From assembly GCF_000208865.1 (NCBI RefSeq), contig NC_018396.1:3591101-3655100 (forward strand): DNA of 64,000 nucleotides, in the 5' to 3' direction. Under the pieces are notes generated by a model. The model was given only the letters and a program-made list of their open reading frames with translations, ran no database searches and was not told the DNA's origin. Origin of the DNA: Neospora caninum Liverpool (taxonomy: Eukaryota; Apicomplexa; Conoidasida; Eucoccidiorida; Sarcocystidae). The translations under genes and the position numbers were made by a program. This document shows, piece after piece, positions 1 to 14,100 of this stretch. Positions within the stretch are counted from its first letter, which is position 1, and the number at the start of each line of letters is the position of its first letter.

Positions 1-1047
1 CGCCTCGCGTCTCGCCCGCTCTTCTCCGCGTTCGCCTCCTCACGTTCCCCACACACGTTTTCTTTGTCTGCCTCCACGGATTCTCCTGGGTCTTCCGGCC
101 TTTCTTCTCGTGAGTGGGTCGAGGCCCTCGACGCGCATGCAACTCGCCGCGACCGCGCTTACCACGCGCTCGCCCGTCGTCTGCAGCAGAGCGTCGCCGC
201 TACGGCGAACATTCTGGGCATTCCTCTGGATGGTTCCACGTTCCTCCCTTCCCACTTTTCTCCTTCCTCGAAATCGCCTTTCTCTGCCGACTCGCCGCCC
301 CTGGAAACACGCGCTGCCCTGCCAGGCAAACCGACAGACGCGCCCTCTTCACCGGACTCTCCTCGCCTTCTACCCTTCTCTTCCCCTCGCCTTCTACCCT
401 TCTCTTCCCCTCGGTTCTCGCCTTCTTCCCCTCGGTTCTCGCCTTCTTCACCTTCGGCATCAGCTTCTGGATCTTCGTCTTCTTCCTTTTCTGCGGGCGC
501 GCCGCGCCGACTGAAGGGCTTGGAGCCGCGAATGGCTGCGCGCTTCGACGGGCCGCTGGGCGAGAGTTTGGAGGAGATGGTGACGCTGATGTGCACAAAG
601 GTCGAGGGCGACTACTGCCAGCAGACGCTCGTGCTGCTCGCCGAAGAGAGCCCCGTGAAGAACCCCACGCTGGTCATCCAGCCCTGCTCCAGTCGCTGCT
701 TTGTCCCCATCACGGGTCTCCTGGGAAGCCTCGTGGAGAGCTACGGCGAGCGCTACGCCGACCCCTTCCACAGCGCCCTCGGAAAGATCATGCGCGCCTA
801 CGGCAGATTCTATTGCACATACGCCGAGTCGGGACAGGTCTGCGGGGAAATCCTGTTCAACAAGTTGAAACACGTTGACGTACCCTCCTTCACCCCTCAG
901 GGTCTCGAAGTCAACTTCTCGCAGTGCACATGTCCTCAAAGCTTCGTTCAGGTGAGGCAGAGAGGCAGCAAAAAACGAAGCCGCGCGAAAAAGCAAACAC
1001 ACACGCAACGACCCCACAAAGACAATCCACAAACACCTCTGCATACA

Positions 1048-1082
<35 letters not shown>

Positions 1083-4000
1083 ACATATACAGTAAAAGAT
1101 ACAGTAAAATACAGCGTGCGCGTTGCTCTCTGAAGAAGCGTCTGAGTGCCTCTAAATTTGCATCTATGCATGGAGATGCAGACGTGCATATGCCTAAACA
1201 CGGGTCACCGAACCAGGAGGTCTGTTTGTGTAACAGTGGATGGCGTTTTCTCCTTCGAAACGCATCTTCCCAGGTGCACGCTTTTGTGACTGTCGCTGCA
1301 TGCGGAAAACTTTGCTGGGAATAAGCGTGTACGGGTCGCGCGGTGTCGCTCGCGTCTCCGTGACGAGCGTTCTGTGCGTCCGTTCGTTTCCTCGCTCTGC
1401 TCTTCCCTGCCAAGGTTTCCCGCACATGCACGCTCCGGCGCGGTTTTCCCAGCTGTCTCCTTTGTCTCTTCGCCTCTCTGCAGGACGGGCAGTGCGACCG
1501 GTCGTGTTTCAACGAGGCGTGCGGGTGGGACGGTCAGGACTGTCTCGTGCGGCGCATGTTTCCGGAGATTTACGAGGCGCTTCTGTCGCTGGTCTCCCCT
1601 CAGTGCTCAGTTTTTTCCGCAGCCTTCGAGTGCACGCCGCGCTGCAAGAAGCAATACGAGCACCTTCTCCTCTCGCAGGACAAGAACTGTTGCATGGCTG
1701 CAGGCTTTGAGTTGCTTGCCTCTCTCCTCGCGGTGGACGTGACGCATCCGTTGTTCGAGGGCGAGGCGTGGGAGCCTGCTCGGTCGCTCGCCTACCTGGA
1801 GCACCTCTGCGACTTCTCCCTCGACCGCACCTGCTCGCTAGGCAGACCCCGACAGCAGGTGGTGATTTCCACGACCCTCTTGGGAGTCAAGGCCGGGCTG
1901 CTCCTCGCAGACGCCGCCAAGTTGCGAGAAGTCGAAGCCATCATCCGAAAAACCGCCGCACAAAAATTCGCCCTCGTCGACCAAGACGTCGCCCGCAGCG
2001 TCGCCCGGCCAGCGCCAGGTGGAGTCGAAATCCTCAGCTTCATCGACGCAGGCGTTTACACCGACAGGACTCTCCTCGCCGTCACCAACCAGGTACGGCA
2101 AACGCAACGGAACGCCGAAAAAGCCCGCCGCCTTCCATATACATATATATATATATGTTTCTGTTTATATCTGCAGAAAGAGACAGAGCAGGATTGCAGT
2201 GCTTCCCCAGTTTCCGAGCGATAAATACAGACATATATACTTATGTATACATTTAGGTGTATGTGTATCTGCATGTAGAGCGACATGTATATTACCAGAC
2301 GCAGAAGTCGCAGTTCACGCATATGTCGTGCACAGAAAGAAGGACCCGGGGGCGCGCAAATAGACATATCTATCGATAGCCTGAGTTTTTGCACATGAGA
2401 CGCTGTGGAGTGTGGTGTTGAGACGAGGCGCCTAGAATCCTTGTGTCTCCTTCTCTGTTCTCGCTGCAGACGACCCTGGCCCAGATGGATGACGCCGTCC
2501 TGCGGCGCCTGGGCGCTGTCGCGTTGGAGCCGTACAGGGATTTCGAGCACATCGGGCCGCTGTCGGTTCAGACCTCGTCGGTTCCTCTAACCCGCGCCAC
2601 CACAACGCCGGCGGTCTCTTCGTCCTCGCCTGCGCTCCCGTTTGCTGGCACGTGGGGCGTCCACGAACTGCCCGTAGACTTGCCGAAAGAGGGCTGTTCC
2701 GTGGCCGATCTCCACCGCCTGCTTCATCCCGGCTACTCGTTGATTCTCGGGTCCGTCTCGTCCTTCCCGCTGCCGCCTGCTCCAGGGCGGACCGCCGGGC
2801 AAGGCGACAGACTGCTCGGCGAGTCGACGGAGACAGCGCGGGGCCGCGAAAGCCCAGAATCCCATGGAGGAAGCCCCAAATCGCCAGAGCCCCGACCCTA
2901 TCCCGCCGCAGGCGCTCTCACGGCAAACGCCCGCCGACGCCTGCTGACCACTCCCGGCATCACGCGACGCCTCGCGGCAACCTCCCGCCTTTCTCCTGCC
3001 TCTTCGCCCTCTTCGTTTTCGCTCGCTTCCTTTTCACCCTCTTTGACCGCGCGTCGCCTGCAAGAGAGTGCGCTGGGTCGGTTTTCGCCGTCGGACGAGC
3101 CGGCAGGTCCGACTGGGCTCTCGAGCGGCGGCCAGCGAGCGTGGTACTCCCACGGCGAAGGCGAGACGGTCAAGTGTGCCGAGCCTCTCTACTCGTCTGT
3201 CGCTGGGCCTGCCGTCGACCGCGTCGTTTGCGACAACGGGTCGTGGACCTTCGAAAACCTGCTCGTCTGCAAACGCAGCTGTCCTCCGGCCGCGCAATAC
3301 TTTGCTTCGCAGGCCGCCTCCTCCTTCTCTTCCCAGATGTCTCCGTACCGAGTGGCGGGGGACTCCATCTCGCACGGCAGCGTGGTGTCGGTCTCCTGCG
3401 CGGAGGGGTTCTCGCCTGCGGATCTTCAGGTCTCCCCGTCGCGGTTCGAGTGCGTGGACAGTCAGTGGGTAGGCCGGTCGCTGGTCTGTTCGCCGCTGTG
3501 TCCGCCGTTTCCAGATCTGGGCGAGGCGTACCTGGTGCGCGGCGAAGGTCACGAGCACGGGGACACGCGCGTGGTGACCTGCACTCGCGGCTTCTACCCG
3601 CAGCATCGCTCCTTCACTTCCATCTGCGAGGCGAGTCGGTGGAGCCCGCCCCTGTTTGAGTGCACGCAGGCGACGCCCCCGGACATGCAGGAAGGCGCCA
3701 CGGGGCTTCAAAAGATTCTCCTGCAGATGTTCTCCAGCGAGGGCGTCCTCGGCCTCGTGATCTTCTCCGTCCTTGTCACTCTCGCTGCCGTCGCCGTCTT
3801 CATCGCCTGGCGTCTCCACTACAAAACGCGCGCGCGCCAGAACTTCATCGCTCGCGAGGAAACTGTCCAGGCCCTCAAGGTCTCGTCCCTGCCGGCCGGA
3901 ATCGGCGCGGGCGACGGAGACACCCGCGGCGGAGACTCTGGGGGCGCAGACCCACACGCCGCAAATCGCCCAGAGGACACTCTCGGCGGGGCTCGGCACG

Positions 4001-5262
4001 TGCGCGAGGACACAGGAGACGCGGAACACCGGAAACTCAGTGACGGCCTCGGGGGGACGAGGGCGTCCCGTTCGGCGTCTTCGTGTCCTTCCTACCTCGG
4101 CGAGTCTTCACTCATCAGCGCGCAGCAGTCAGACCCTAACAAGTCTTCAATCCCCGGGTACGTCGCAAGGCAGCTGTTGTATCGGGAACGCGAAAACGAG
4201 CAAGACGAAGACAGCCAAGACGGCCAAGTCTCTCTGGGAAGCGTCTGCGTGACAGCGGAGCTCCAGGCGTACACTCAGTCTCGGCAGGCTCCGGGGCCTT
4301 TCCCTTCAAGTGCCGTCTCTGCTGAGCCGCCGCTTCTTCTCGATAAGAACGACGTTCGCCAGGAAGAGAGCAGAAGCGGTCGTCCGAGCTCCGCGAGCCT
4401 TCTCTCTTCTCGCGCCTCTTCAGAGACTGCGCCCCGCCGTCTGGTGAGTTCGGGAAATCCCGGGATGCCGGCGCAAGCGAACAGCGTAGGTAGTAGCGGC
4501 GCCCTCTCCGCCGGAAGCAGAGACAGTTCCGGTCTTCCGAGCTTCGCGGCGTTTCGCCCAAACGCGACGCTCAGCGGCGACGTAGAAGACACGCAGGAGG
4601 ACGGCAGGCGCGAAGGCAAACACTCAGCGTTTGCGGGGTTGAGGAAACACCAGCACGAGAGCAACGAGGCTCTTACCGTTCCCCTCCCGCCTCACGGCGA
4701 AGGCGCCGCGTACGTGGCTTCTGTCTCTGCGGCGTCCCTGACGGAGACCTCGACGCCGGCACCTGCGGAGGCCTCGGTGCGCTCGCTACATCTTTTCCAC
4801 AAACTGCATGCGGAGCACATGCAGCGACAAGTCGGAGGCCGAGGCAGGGAAGAGGGGCCATACACGCGACTGCGAGAACCTCGGGAGCGCCAGGCAGGCG
4901 AGGCGCCGCGCGGGCTCAGCCAGGCTAACCGGGTCTTTCCGTCTTTGATTGTCTCTCGAGAAGAGCCGGGAAGGCGCGAGCGTGACGAAGAAGCCGCCGG
5001 ACACCGGGAAGGAAGACGCGTCCAGGATGAGATTCAGTTCGCTGCTCCCTTCTCCGCGTGCGACACGATCAGCGAAGGCAACGAAACTGTGGGGCGAAGC
5101 ACGCCGAGCGATGAGGCGGGGCCGAACCAGGCAGAATCGTCTCCCTCTTTGTCGCCTGTTCCTTCTTGTCGCCAAGCAGAGCTGGACACGGAGGCGTGTG
5201 GAGGCGAAGAACCGCGACCGACGAGCGGGGAGGGAGACCCACCGACGAGGACGAGCGAGTAG
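1..5262 (+). CDS. LNR plus three-sushi single-pass membrane protein (5' end off window)
   Basis: Three exons are visible: 1-951 (open from the left edge, so partial), 1484-2092 and 2470-5262, joined by GT-AG introns in phase 0, giving 1450 residues. Exon 1 has a Ser/Pro-rich repeat zone and then a Cys-containing segment. The exon 1/2 junction encodes a Lin12/Notch repeat: two Cys at residues 309 and 311, then DGQCDRSC..CGWDGQDC at 318-337. Exon 3 carries three sushi (CCP) modules with paired Cys at about 750-787, 791-860 and 864-918. A hydrophobic helix at about 945-968 is followed by a basic stop-transfer and a tail of about 480 residues rich in Ser, Glu and Arg. Known families: LNR binds calcium and sushi modules mediate protein-protein contact. 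A surface or secretory-organelle receptor is inferred. The signal peptide must lie upstream of the window. Confidence 0.85.
361..450 (+). repeat. In-frame coding minisatellite in exon 1 of the LNR/sushi gene
   Basis: Two copies of a 24-bp unit (361-384, 385-408) are followed by two copies of a 21-bp unit (409-429, 430-450). All are in frame and encode SPRLLPFS and SPRFSPS type repeats. Copy-number change would keep the reading frame. Confidence 0.8.
1051..1078. repeat. (AT)n microsatellite
   Basis: Uninterrupted AT dinucleotides inside intron 1 of the LNR/sushi gene. Confidence 0.95.
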
Positions 5263-6306
5263 ACGGGGAGAGAGAATCGGACCGACAGGGTAGAGGCTCA
5301 AGATCCGTAAACTGTCACGCACACGCCCAGCGACAAAGTGCCGGCCTGCCCGAGAGGCATCTCTGAGCACCCTCTCGCCTGTGGGGGGGATGCGGAGCTC
5401 TGTGGAGACCGTCGAGAAGCGCGCGGCGTCGTTTGAGCGCCGCGGGGAGCAGGGAAAACAAGAGGAGAGCAAGCGTTTTTCATCGTGGAGTGAGGGACGA
5501 GAAAACGGGAAAGACGAAGACGAAAGGAGCGAGATGAACACGTAGAGAGAGACAGGCGAACACCAGAGAGAGAGAGAGTGGAGGAGAAAGAGGGAGTGGA
5601 CGAAGCCAGCGAGGAATTAGTGCGGTTTCTTCTGATTTCTCATAAAAAGGCCGAAGCCCCTGCTCTGCGTTTGAAAAAACGCATCGATGTGAATGCATGC
5701 CCCTATGCATGTGTAGATGTGTATATACTCCTGGACGTACAGATGGAAGTCTACGGACCGACGTACCTCGTCTTCGTGAGTCTATTCGTCGCCTGTATTT
5801 ATTCCATCTCCCGTATACCCTACTCAACTACATGCGAAAACGATGTGTCTACAAATATATATAGATATAGATGTATAGATGTGTGTATGTGTGCCCGTGT
5901 TTTTCTCTATGCTTTTATGCCCCTATTTAGATAGATAGGGCTGTCTTTCTGCCCGTCTTCTTTGGACAGTTTCTCTGCCGTCTCTGCCGGGGCCTCACTG
6001 TCCGCGATTCACCTTGCTGTTCATCTTCTCTCCTGTGACTACAGTGCAGCTACGATTGCAGGTGCTCTCTGTCGTGTTTTCTCCTTTCTCTTCCTCGCCT
6101 GTGTTTCAATGTGCGATCGGTGCCAGGACGCGAGCGAGGCGTTTTCTATGCGCTAGACAAAGAATCATTTTCCGTCGTGTTTCCTCTGTTCTCTCTCTCG
6201 TCCCTCTTCGGAAGCCCCTATCTGTTAACAAAGTCAACGAAGGGTACTTCCCAGAATTCCGGCGACGGGGGCGGGTAACTCTTTCGATATTCATCTCAAC
6301 ACAACC

Positions 6307-6341
<35 letters not shown>

Positions 6342-8157
6342 AGCACGTATAGGTATTTATGTAGGTAACTTAGATGCGCGACGTTAGTTGGATACGTAGA
6401 GTTACACTTGCGCATAATCGCGACAGGATAGGCATCCACGGAAAAAGCTAGATACAGGCGTATCTCTATATTGATATGCGGAGCATGACCGTATTTCACA
6501 AAGGATGGTGGCTATACAGTGCGAGGTAGAGTTACAGCGGTGTTACAGAAAATACAACACTTGGGGCCTGAGAGACGGCTCCGGAGACAATGAGAGGTTG
6601 AATGCAACAGATATCCCTGCATCCATCATATGCTGACAGAATTCCATACTATACACCTGGGGTGTTGCATGGAATCTATTTGTCACGGTCTCTTTCTGCC
6701 TCGCTTGCTGGGCTTCTACCGTCCCTCGCCGTGTTTCTTTTCCGCAAAACGTGCAGCTTTTCTCTGGCCTCTTCGTGTGCAGCATGTTGAGGGGAAGGCT
6801 AAAAAACGCACAACTGGTGCATCTCTTTGCTTGTCCCCGCAGATAAAAAAGGAAAGCGAAAATCGTATCTCTTCTCGTTTCAACCCTTCTCGCCCCGCGT
6901 CTCTCCACATTGGCTATCCGACTGTCCGCACCTCCACATACAAACAAAATTACAGATTTATTACAACATGCGAAGATCCACATATTTATACAAATAGACA
7001 TATGCTCGTGTCTGAAAAAAGTACGGACGGGGACGTGCATACGGAACTGCGCAGACTTCCCATAAACCTACATATGCATATACGCATATGAAATGCCATC
7101 GAATGTATTGAGATAGATCCGCATGCCTATGAAAGCACCGAGAGCTATGCAGCCGTCTATGAGCGTGTATTTTGGCTCCGGCGTCTGCGTTCTTCTCGTC
7201 TTGCATCTTTTCGCAGCCCGCGCGGCGAGCCGGCAGATTGGGCGCTTCGCTGTTTCCTCGAAGTTCCTCTCTCAGGTCACAGCATGCACAAACCGGCAAA
7301 CGCGCTTTCCCCCTTCGAAACGCGGACACGTTGCCTTGCATGCATCCGCTTAAAATGGGAGATGCATCTGCGCAGACTTCTTATCGCGCACATGCACCCG
7401 TCGAAGGGACGAAAAACTGCACGGTGTGTGGCTGTCAACAACAGCAACGTACGGCGTTTAGGTTTCGACGCAAAATCGTGCGTCGTTTCCAAGTTTACAG
7501 AAAAAACGGAGGCCTTGGTGGACGGCACACGTCGCAAAGTTGCTTCACTGAAGGTGCCTATCCCTAGACACGTTCCTATACATAGGGTTCCATAAAACAA
7601 ATTTACAAATACAATGACGCATCGTACACAGCGGGGACGTTTGCGGCGACGCATGTGTGAGCCTGGGGTGTACGTACAGTAGGCATTTAGCGAAGTCGCG
7701 TTTCCGGGCTTGTTCCTAAAGTCGCGCAGTTCAAATGTGGGTCACGCGGCACTGCGGTCCCTCGTGTCTCCCTTTTTTCGTGTCCATTCTCTCGGGCGTT
7801 CTGTGTCACCTTTCGGCATGTTGGTCCCTTTTCTCTGGTCGCCGTTCTTTCCACAGACGCACTGCATCCATCTGGCTCTTGGCTCTGCCCCGACTCGCGC
7901 CTGCCGTGTGTCTCCGACACTTACGCCTCTCCCTCCACATCGAAAGGGGCGTTTGAGCCTCGTTCTCTTGCCTCTATTTCTCCTCTCTCTTCCTCCGTCA
8001 TCTTGTATCGTCTCGTAATTCTTCTTTCTCCAAACCTTCCCCTCATTTTCTTCGTCTCAGCCTCCGCTTTTCGCGCTCTCGCGCCGCCCCCCGTGCCGAA
8101 CAGAGGCGTTGCGAAAACCTCCGCGCCGTCCTGAGGCCCCGTCCCTTTCTGCGCCTC
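5263..8157. other. Convergent intergenic region / 3' UTRs
   Basis: Lies between the stop codon of the LNR/sushi gene (+) and that of the giant low-complexity gene (-), so it should hold both 3' UTRs. It contains scattered TA-rich tracts, including a pure (AT)n run at 6310-6338, and TGCATGC-type motifs. Short open frames exist but none shows a domain, signal peptide or consistent splice phase. No gene is called. Confidence 0.6.
6310..6338. repeat. (AT)n microsatellite
   Basis: Pure AT dinucleotide run in intergenic sequence. Confidence 0.95.
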
Positions 8158-11100
8158 TCACTTCGGGCTGCTCTTTGTCTCCATCATCGTACCGGACGAG
8201 AAAGACCGGAAACCCGCCTGAGGTCCAGAGGAAGAAAAAGACGAACGCGAAGCCCCAGAAGGCAAAGGCGGAGAAGAACGGCGGGAAAGTTTCGGTCGAC
8301 TGTCGGCAATCAGAGCGGAGACAGCAGACAGAGAAGTGCAGGCTGCAACGCTTGCGTGCCGAGGAGGCAGAGGCGACGCACACGCCACCCGAGGGAGAAG
8401 GGGGGGAACGCGATTTGCGGCGTTTTTCAAATTCGACGAAAGCAGAGAATCTTCTGCACGAGTGGAACAGGTTTTCTCGGGAGCGACAAAGACGTCTTGT
8501 TTTCGAGTCTGCGACGCCCGCTCTTCGCGGTGCTCAGCCTGCATTCGCTGGCCTCCTGGAGTTTCCAACAGATTCTCACCGCGCAGCTTCTCGGCTGTAG
8601 CGGCCCGCGCCGTCCTCTCTTCCTCGCCTCTGACCCCCGGTGTCCGCTCCCCTGATAAGGCAGCGATCGAGGAAGACGCAACAGACGACTGCGAAGGCTC
8701 AAAAGAAGAGACAAAAGAGACAGAAGACTGAGACGCAAGAGGGAGAGAAGATCGCGGCGAGACTGGCGAAGCCAAGAAACTGCTAGCCTCTGTGGAGAGA
8801 GAAGGCGCCTCCTCGGCCGGGAATGGCGACGCGCGTGACGCAGGACGCGCGGTCGCTTTCGTGGCCCATGACGAGAAAGTCGAGAGAGTCCCACGCTGCC
8901 CGCTGGCAGAGGCGTGCGGCGAGGAAGACACGGGGAAGAAAGGAGTCAAAGGATTCTTCCCTTCCCCGTTCCTCATCCGCAAGCTTCCACCTTTCTCGCC
9001 TTCCTTTCCCCCCTCCTGCCGCCCTTTTTCTCCTTTCTCTCCTGTCTCTCCCTCCTCCTTTGTTTTCTGGTCTTCGGTTCGGGATACACCGTGGCTGTGG
9101 AGGGACAAGAGGGGAGGGGGTCTGTCGTTCCCCGCGCTCACGCCTGTCTGCCGTTCGTTTTCTTCCTTGAAAGCGCGTTGCGAATGCGAGGCAGCGCAGG
9201 ACAGTTTGCTGGATTCCCCATCTCTCTTTCGCTCGGCTTCCACGCCTGCTTGGAGGCCAACTGCATGCGCGTCCCTGTCTCTCGTCGCTTCTGCCGCCTC
9301 GTGCAGAGACAGTGGACACACACACGCGTTGAGTACCCTCTCGGGCGGCGTCCGTGGGCAGGGTTCCGGCGGGAGTGAAGACGCAGCAATAGAAGAGGGG
9401 AGCGAGTGGGAGACGCGCGCCGTCAGCCGCGAATCGGGATGCCTCGAGAAGGAACAGCTGCTTTTGGGTGGCTGCCTGTCGCTCTCTTCTCCAAGTTCCA
9501 CTGGAAATAGGACACGCCCACGACGAGGAAACGACGACGAGGACGGCGAGAAAGACGAAAGAGAGGATGCGTCGAGATTCGAGGACGAACGGACGAGCGG
9601 GAGACACAAATCAGGTGCCGGGGCGAGCGAAGCGACCGGGAGAGGAACCACGCGCGGACTCCAGTCTTTCTCGCGGCGTGTTTCTGCCTGAGACAGAAGC
9701 AGACTACTTCTTCGGTAACGTAAAGATGCATCTGTGTTCTCTCCTGGTCTCTGTCTTCCAGATAGTCTCTCTCCTTTCTCTGCCGTATCTCGGCTCTTGC
9801 GCACGGTCCCGCTGCCGCAACCTGGCCGTTCGACGTCGCCCGCGTAAACCCCCCCAAAGTTCTTCGGTTCTTCCCTCTCTCGAGGACCAACGCCTCGCTC
9901 TGCTTCCTTTGCGTCTTCTCTCTGTTGCCCGTCGGTCGTCGCGTCTCTCTCTCTTCCGTTTTCTTCATGGCCGTGCTTTGAGACGAGCGCTCCGGCCCCG
10001 TCCCCCGCTGGGGCCGCGTCCCAGGCTTCTTTCCTCCGCTGCAACGAGGACAGGAGCGAAATTGGACACGCGTCTTCCTCGTTCTTGCTTCGCGTTGCTT
10101 CCAACGTGTGCTCCTTCTCGCAGGCGTGTCCCTCCTTCCTTGGGGTTGCGTCGTCTGCATCCGCAGGCTCTTCTCGAACCCCCACGGCTCCTGCCGTTCC
10201 CTTTGAAACCTTTTTTCCCCCTCTGTCTCCGTTTCCCTCGGAGTCTCCTCGGCGCCTCTCTTCTCCGCCGCCCCACGTGGCCGTGTCTCCCTTCTTTCCG
10301 GTGCTCACCAACCGCCCTGCGCCCAGGAATGGCGACGCCAGCAGGGGACTGGGACGAGCGTCAATCGCGCTTCTGACTGTCTCTTTCACCCCTTTTTCTT
10401 CCGCGGGGCGGAGACTCCTTTGTTCGAGCGGTGCCGCCGAAGCGAAGGAAGCCGCGCCAAAATACAGGTGAGGAGGCGGAGGGCGCGGCGACACGCAGAA
10501 CCCTGAGGACGAGACTGAGGGGGATTCTACGATTCCGGCAGGCTCCTGAAAAGGACACGACTCCCCCGCGAGGACACGTGACTCCTCCCCGCACGGCTGT
10601 GGAACGGAAGCCTGCAGGCGAGCTTCCGGAACTCGCAAAATCGTCTTTCTCTCTTCCGCCAATAAGGCGACAGACGACATCTCTCCTAAGCTCCCCGCCT
10701 CGCGGTCAACGTTCTGTCCCTCCCTCGTCTTCCTCTCCGGTCCTTTCGGGTCTTCTCCCTCGTCATGTTCCCGCGCTGTAGGCCGCGCGGTTTCTTTTTC
10801 CGCATCCTCGTCCGCTGCCTCGAGGCACGCACGATCGTCGCCCAGCTCATATCCGAGACACAACGGACTGTCTCGTGCCTGCAGATTCGGGGTTGTCTCG
10901 CGTGCTGTCTCTGCTGTCTCTTCTCCCACGCCTATCGCGAGCGACCGCCCTTCCCTCGCGTCTTCTCGCTCGACGCTGGTCCTCGAAAAAGCGCGCTCTC
11001 TCTCTCTTCTTCTCTGGTCGCACTTCTTCTTGCCTTGGACGCGAGTGCAGACTGGGTCAGTTTCGCCAGAAGAAGGCCCGTGAGAGAACTCAGCCTGAAA

Positions 11101-14100
11101 ACCCCTTCCTTCCGTTGAGAGGCGCGAAGCCGCGGCGTCTTCACGGCCCCGAGCGACACACGAGAAAGGAAGACGAGCCTCGGAAGCCGCCCCGCGCCCT
11201 GCGTCCGAAACGGTCGCGGCTCCAGCTTCAGTGCACTGTCCCTTTTCCGTCTCTCTGTCTCCAAAGAGAGACAGATAGCTCTCAGGGTCGCTGCTGGTTT
11301 GTAGGGCCTTGATTCGCTCATCCAGGCGGATTTCCTCTGCCCGGAGGTCGTCCTCCGCGAGTGCGAGGCGCGAAGCCAAGGCGCCGTAGCTGTTGCTCCG
11401 TCGGTGCATCGGCGAGCAGGAAAACTCGCTTTCTCCCTGGCGAGATTCTTCTCGATCTACCAAAGCGTCTGCCTCACTGCCTGAGGCCAGGCGCCACCCT
11501 GAAGCCCCTTCCGCCTCTCCCGCCGGCGCCGCTGCCCAGTCGGAAGCACGCCCCGGGGATCCGCGAGGAAAAGCGCCGAAGGACGAAACCGAAGAAGACG
11601 AAGCGCCTGAGCTGTCCGTTGTGAGGAGCCTGGTGGCCTCGCGCCTCGACACGCTTCGCCGCTCTCCGTGGAGAAGTGAATCTGTGGGAGACCGCGACTG
11701 CGGAGAGCACCGCCAGAAGCCCGACGCGTCGATCTCGTCACACCGCGCGCACGCGACATCCCGGCCTTCCGGCCCCTTCCAGTCCTCCTGCCTTCTCCCG
11801 GCCCGTCGGCGCGCGTCCCCTTGCAAACCTTTCTCTTCCCTTTCTCTTCCGACCCACTCGCTCTCGTGTGTGTCGTCGTTCTCGCGGGCTTCCTGCTCCG
11901 CTTCTCGCCCTGTCCCGTCTTGTGACTCTCCCGCGACACCTGCGAACGAAGACAAACCTGACACAGCACGAGCGCTCCAGAGACTGGTCTCTCGCGCATT
12001 CCTTCTTTTCTCTTCTCGTCTGTGTGTGCAGTGGCCGCGTCCCTCCCCAATCCTCGCGAACTGCCCCGTCGACTCCGCGGAGGGTCCAGATGTCCGCGCG
12101 GACACGTTTGGCGATGCGAAAGACGCATCTTTCTGAAAAAGACGCGGCGTCGGCGAGAACGTGCGGCGGTGCGGACACGTAGACGGCGAGAACGCGTCAG
12201 CCTGTGTGTCGAGAGAAAAGGCGGGAACGGACGCCTGCGGCCCCGCGGGGTTTTCCGAAACCGAAGTCGCCGCGGCGCTGCTCGCCGTGCTCGCACTCGC
12301 GTTCGTGACAGACGCGCGTCGACTGCGCGGCATCGAGCAGATGGGAAACACTGGAGTCGAGGCATTTTTCAGCGAAACGGAAGAGAGGCGAGAGACGGTG
12401 TCTCCCGCCTCAGTCGCTTCTCGCCGCTTCTCCCTCTTTCTCCCTGCACTCGCCTCTCGAGCCACCCCCGGAGTTTTCTCGGCCAAAGAGACGAGCGGCC
12501 CCACCAGCCCCAGACAAGAGGGGGCGAGAGGAGCGGCGACGCCCGCCGAAACCGCTCCCGGAACGCAGGACGAACACGCGGAAGAAGCTGGACACCGCCC
12601 GGAACCGCTTTGGTCGCAGTGGGCGCAGGCTGATGGAGCCCCCGTGGGCGAAGAGGCTGTGGACGCCGCCGACCCGCGACGCGCAAGCGAAGCTTCGAGC
12701 AACGGCGAGGGCGGCGACGGCACACTCGAGATCGGACACGAGGCCTGCGGAGACACAGGCGGCGTGACGAGGGTGATGCGCGGCGGAGACAGGGACTTCT
12801 CCGACAGCTGGCACAGCGCCGGGACCACGACCTCGCGGGCAGGTGTCTCTGCGACCGCGGTCGTCGCGGTCGCCAGTTGGGCTCCACTTGCGTGGGACGA
12901 AGAGGCCGTCTTCGACGTGGCATCCGTAGTCGCGGCAGCCCGGCCTCCTGGTGGACCTTCCGACCGGGAACAGACGGGCAAGGGTTCGCGGGGGGCCGAG
13001 GCGACCCCGCCCCTGCCTGTGTTTGGCGCTTCTAGAGTTGTGAGAGGCGCATTTTCAACCGTGTTTCTCTCGTGCCTCCCTCTGTCCCACTTGTGCCCGC
13101 TTTCTTCCTTACCTTCACCCAGGCGGCCCGCGCCCTCGAGCATCCGGCTGCCCCCGCGTTCGCCGTTGATTTCCTGGCAAGCCGCAGCTGTCTCGTCTCC
13201 CTCTCTCTTCTTCGCCTTACACTTCTGCTTGGTGGGCGCCTCGCCCCGCCCTGTCTCTTCGTCCTTCGCCTTCGCCCGCGAGAAGGCCCCCGAGGCGACG
13301 GCCGCAGCCGACCGTAGAGCCGCGAGAGGCCCCCGCGACCGCGATTTCCGCGCGGCGTCCCCGTCGGCCCGCCGAGCCGCTTGGCTTGTTGCGCGCTTCT
13401 CCTCGGAAGCGCCGTCTCCGTCTTCTCCCTGTCCGGGATGCTGTCCGTACACGTCTCCAGCCACGCCTCTGTCTCCGGCTGCCGCCGACGCCGCTGGCGA
13501 CGAAGTCACGACGCCCGAAGTCGAGAAAGGCGACGGAGAGCCAGAGCTACTGCCCCGCAGCAGCGACGAGAGGCTCCGCCGCGCCAAGGCGCACGCCGCT
13601 CCGCTGTACTGCCCCGTCAGAGATCCCAAAGAGGAACTTGCGGATGGATACAGAGCCAGTGGGGACGAAGCGCCGCCCAACTCGGAAGCGAATATGCTGT
13701 CCCCTCGTCCCTTCGCTCCTGTGAGGTGCTCTGCGGGCTCTGCCTCTCGGTCTCCTCGGCCGCTTCCGTCCCGCGTATCGCCGCGCTTCAGCGCCCCCTG
13801 CGCAGACGACAAGCCGCCAGACCGCCCGGAAGAGTTGCTGCGCCTCGCAATCCGGCGCATGCCGGTGAGGAGCGTCGGACGACTCATGAGGTCCTGGACG
13901 CCAGCTGGACGCGCCGAAGATTTGCGAGGCGTTTTCCGCTGCCTTGCCCAAGTCTCCGGCTCCGCTCGGAGGCGCGCGTCCTCAGAAGCCGCGCCTCGCC
14001 GGGGTGGCTCTTTCCCGCGCTCTCGAGCTCTCCAAAGAGAGGGAAACGAGGTGCCCTCCACCGCGTCTTCGTCCTCGCTTTCCGCTGTGCTCGGGTTGTT

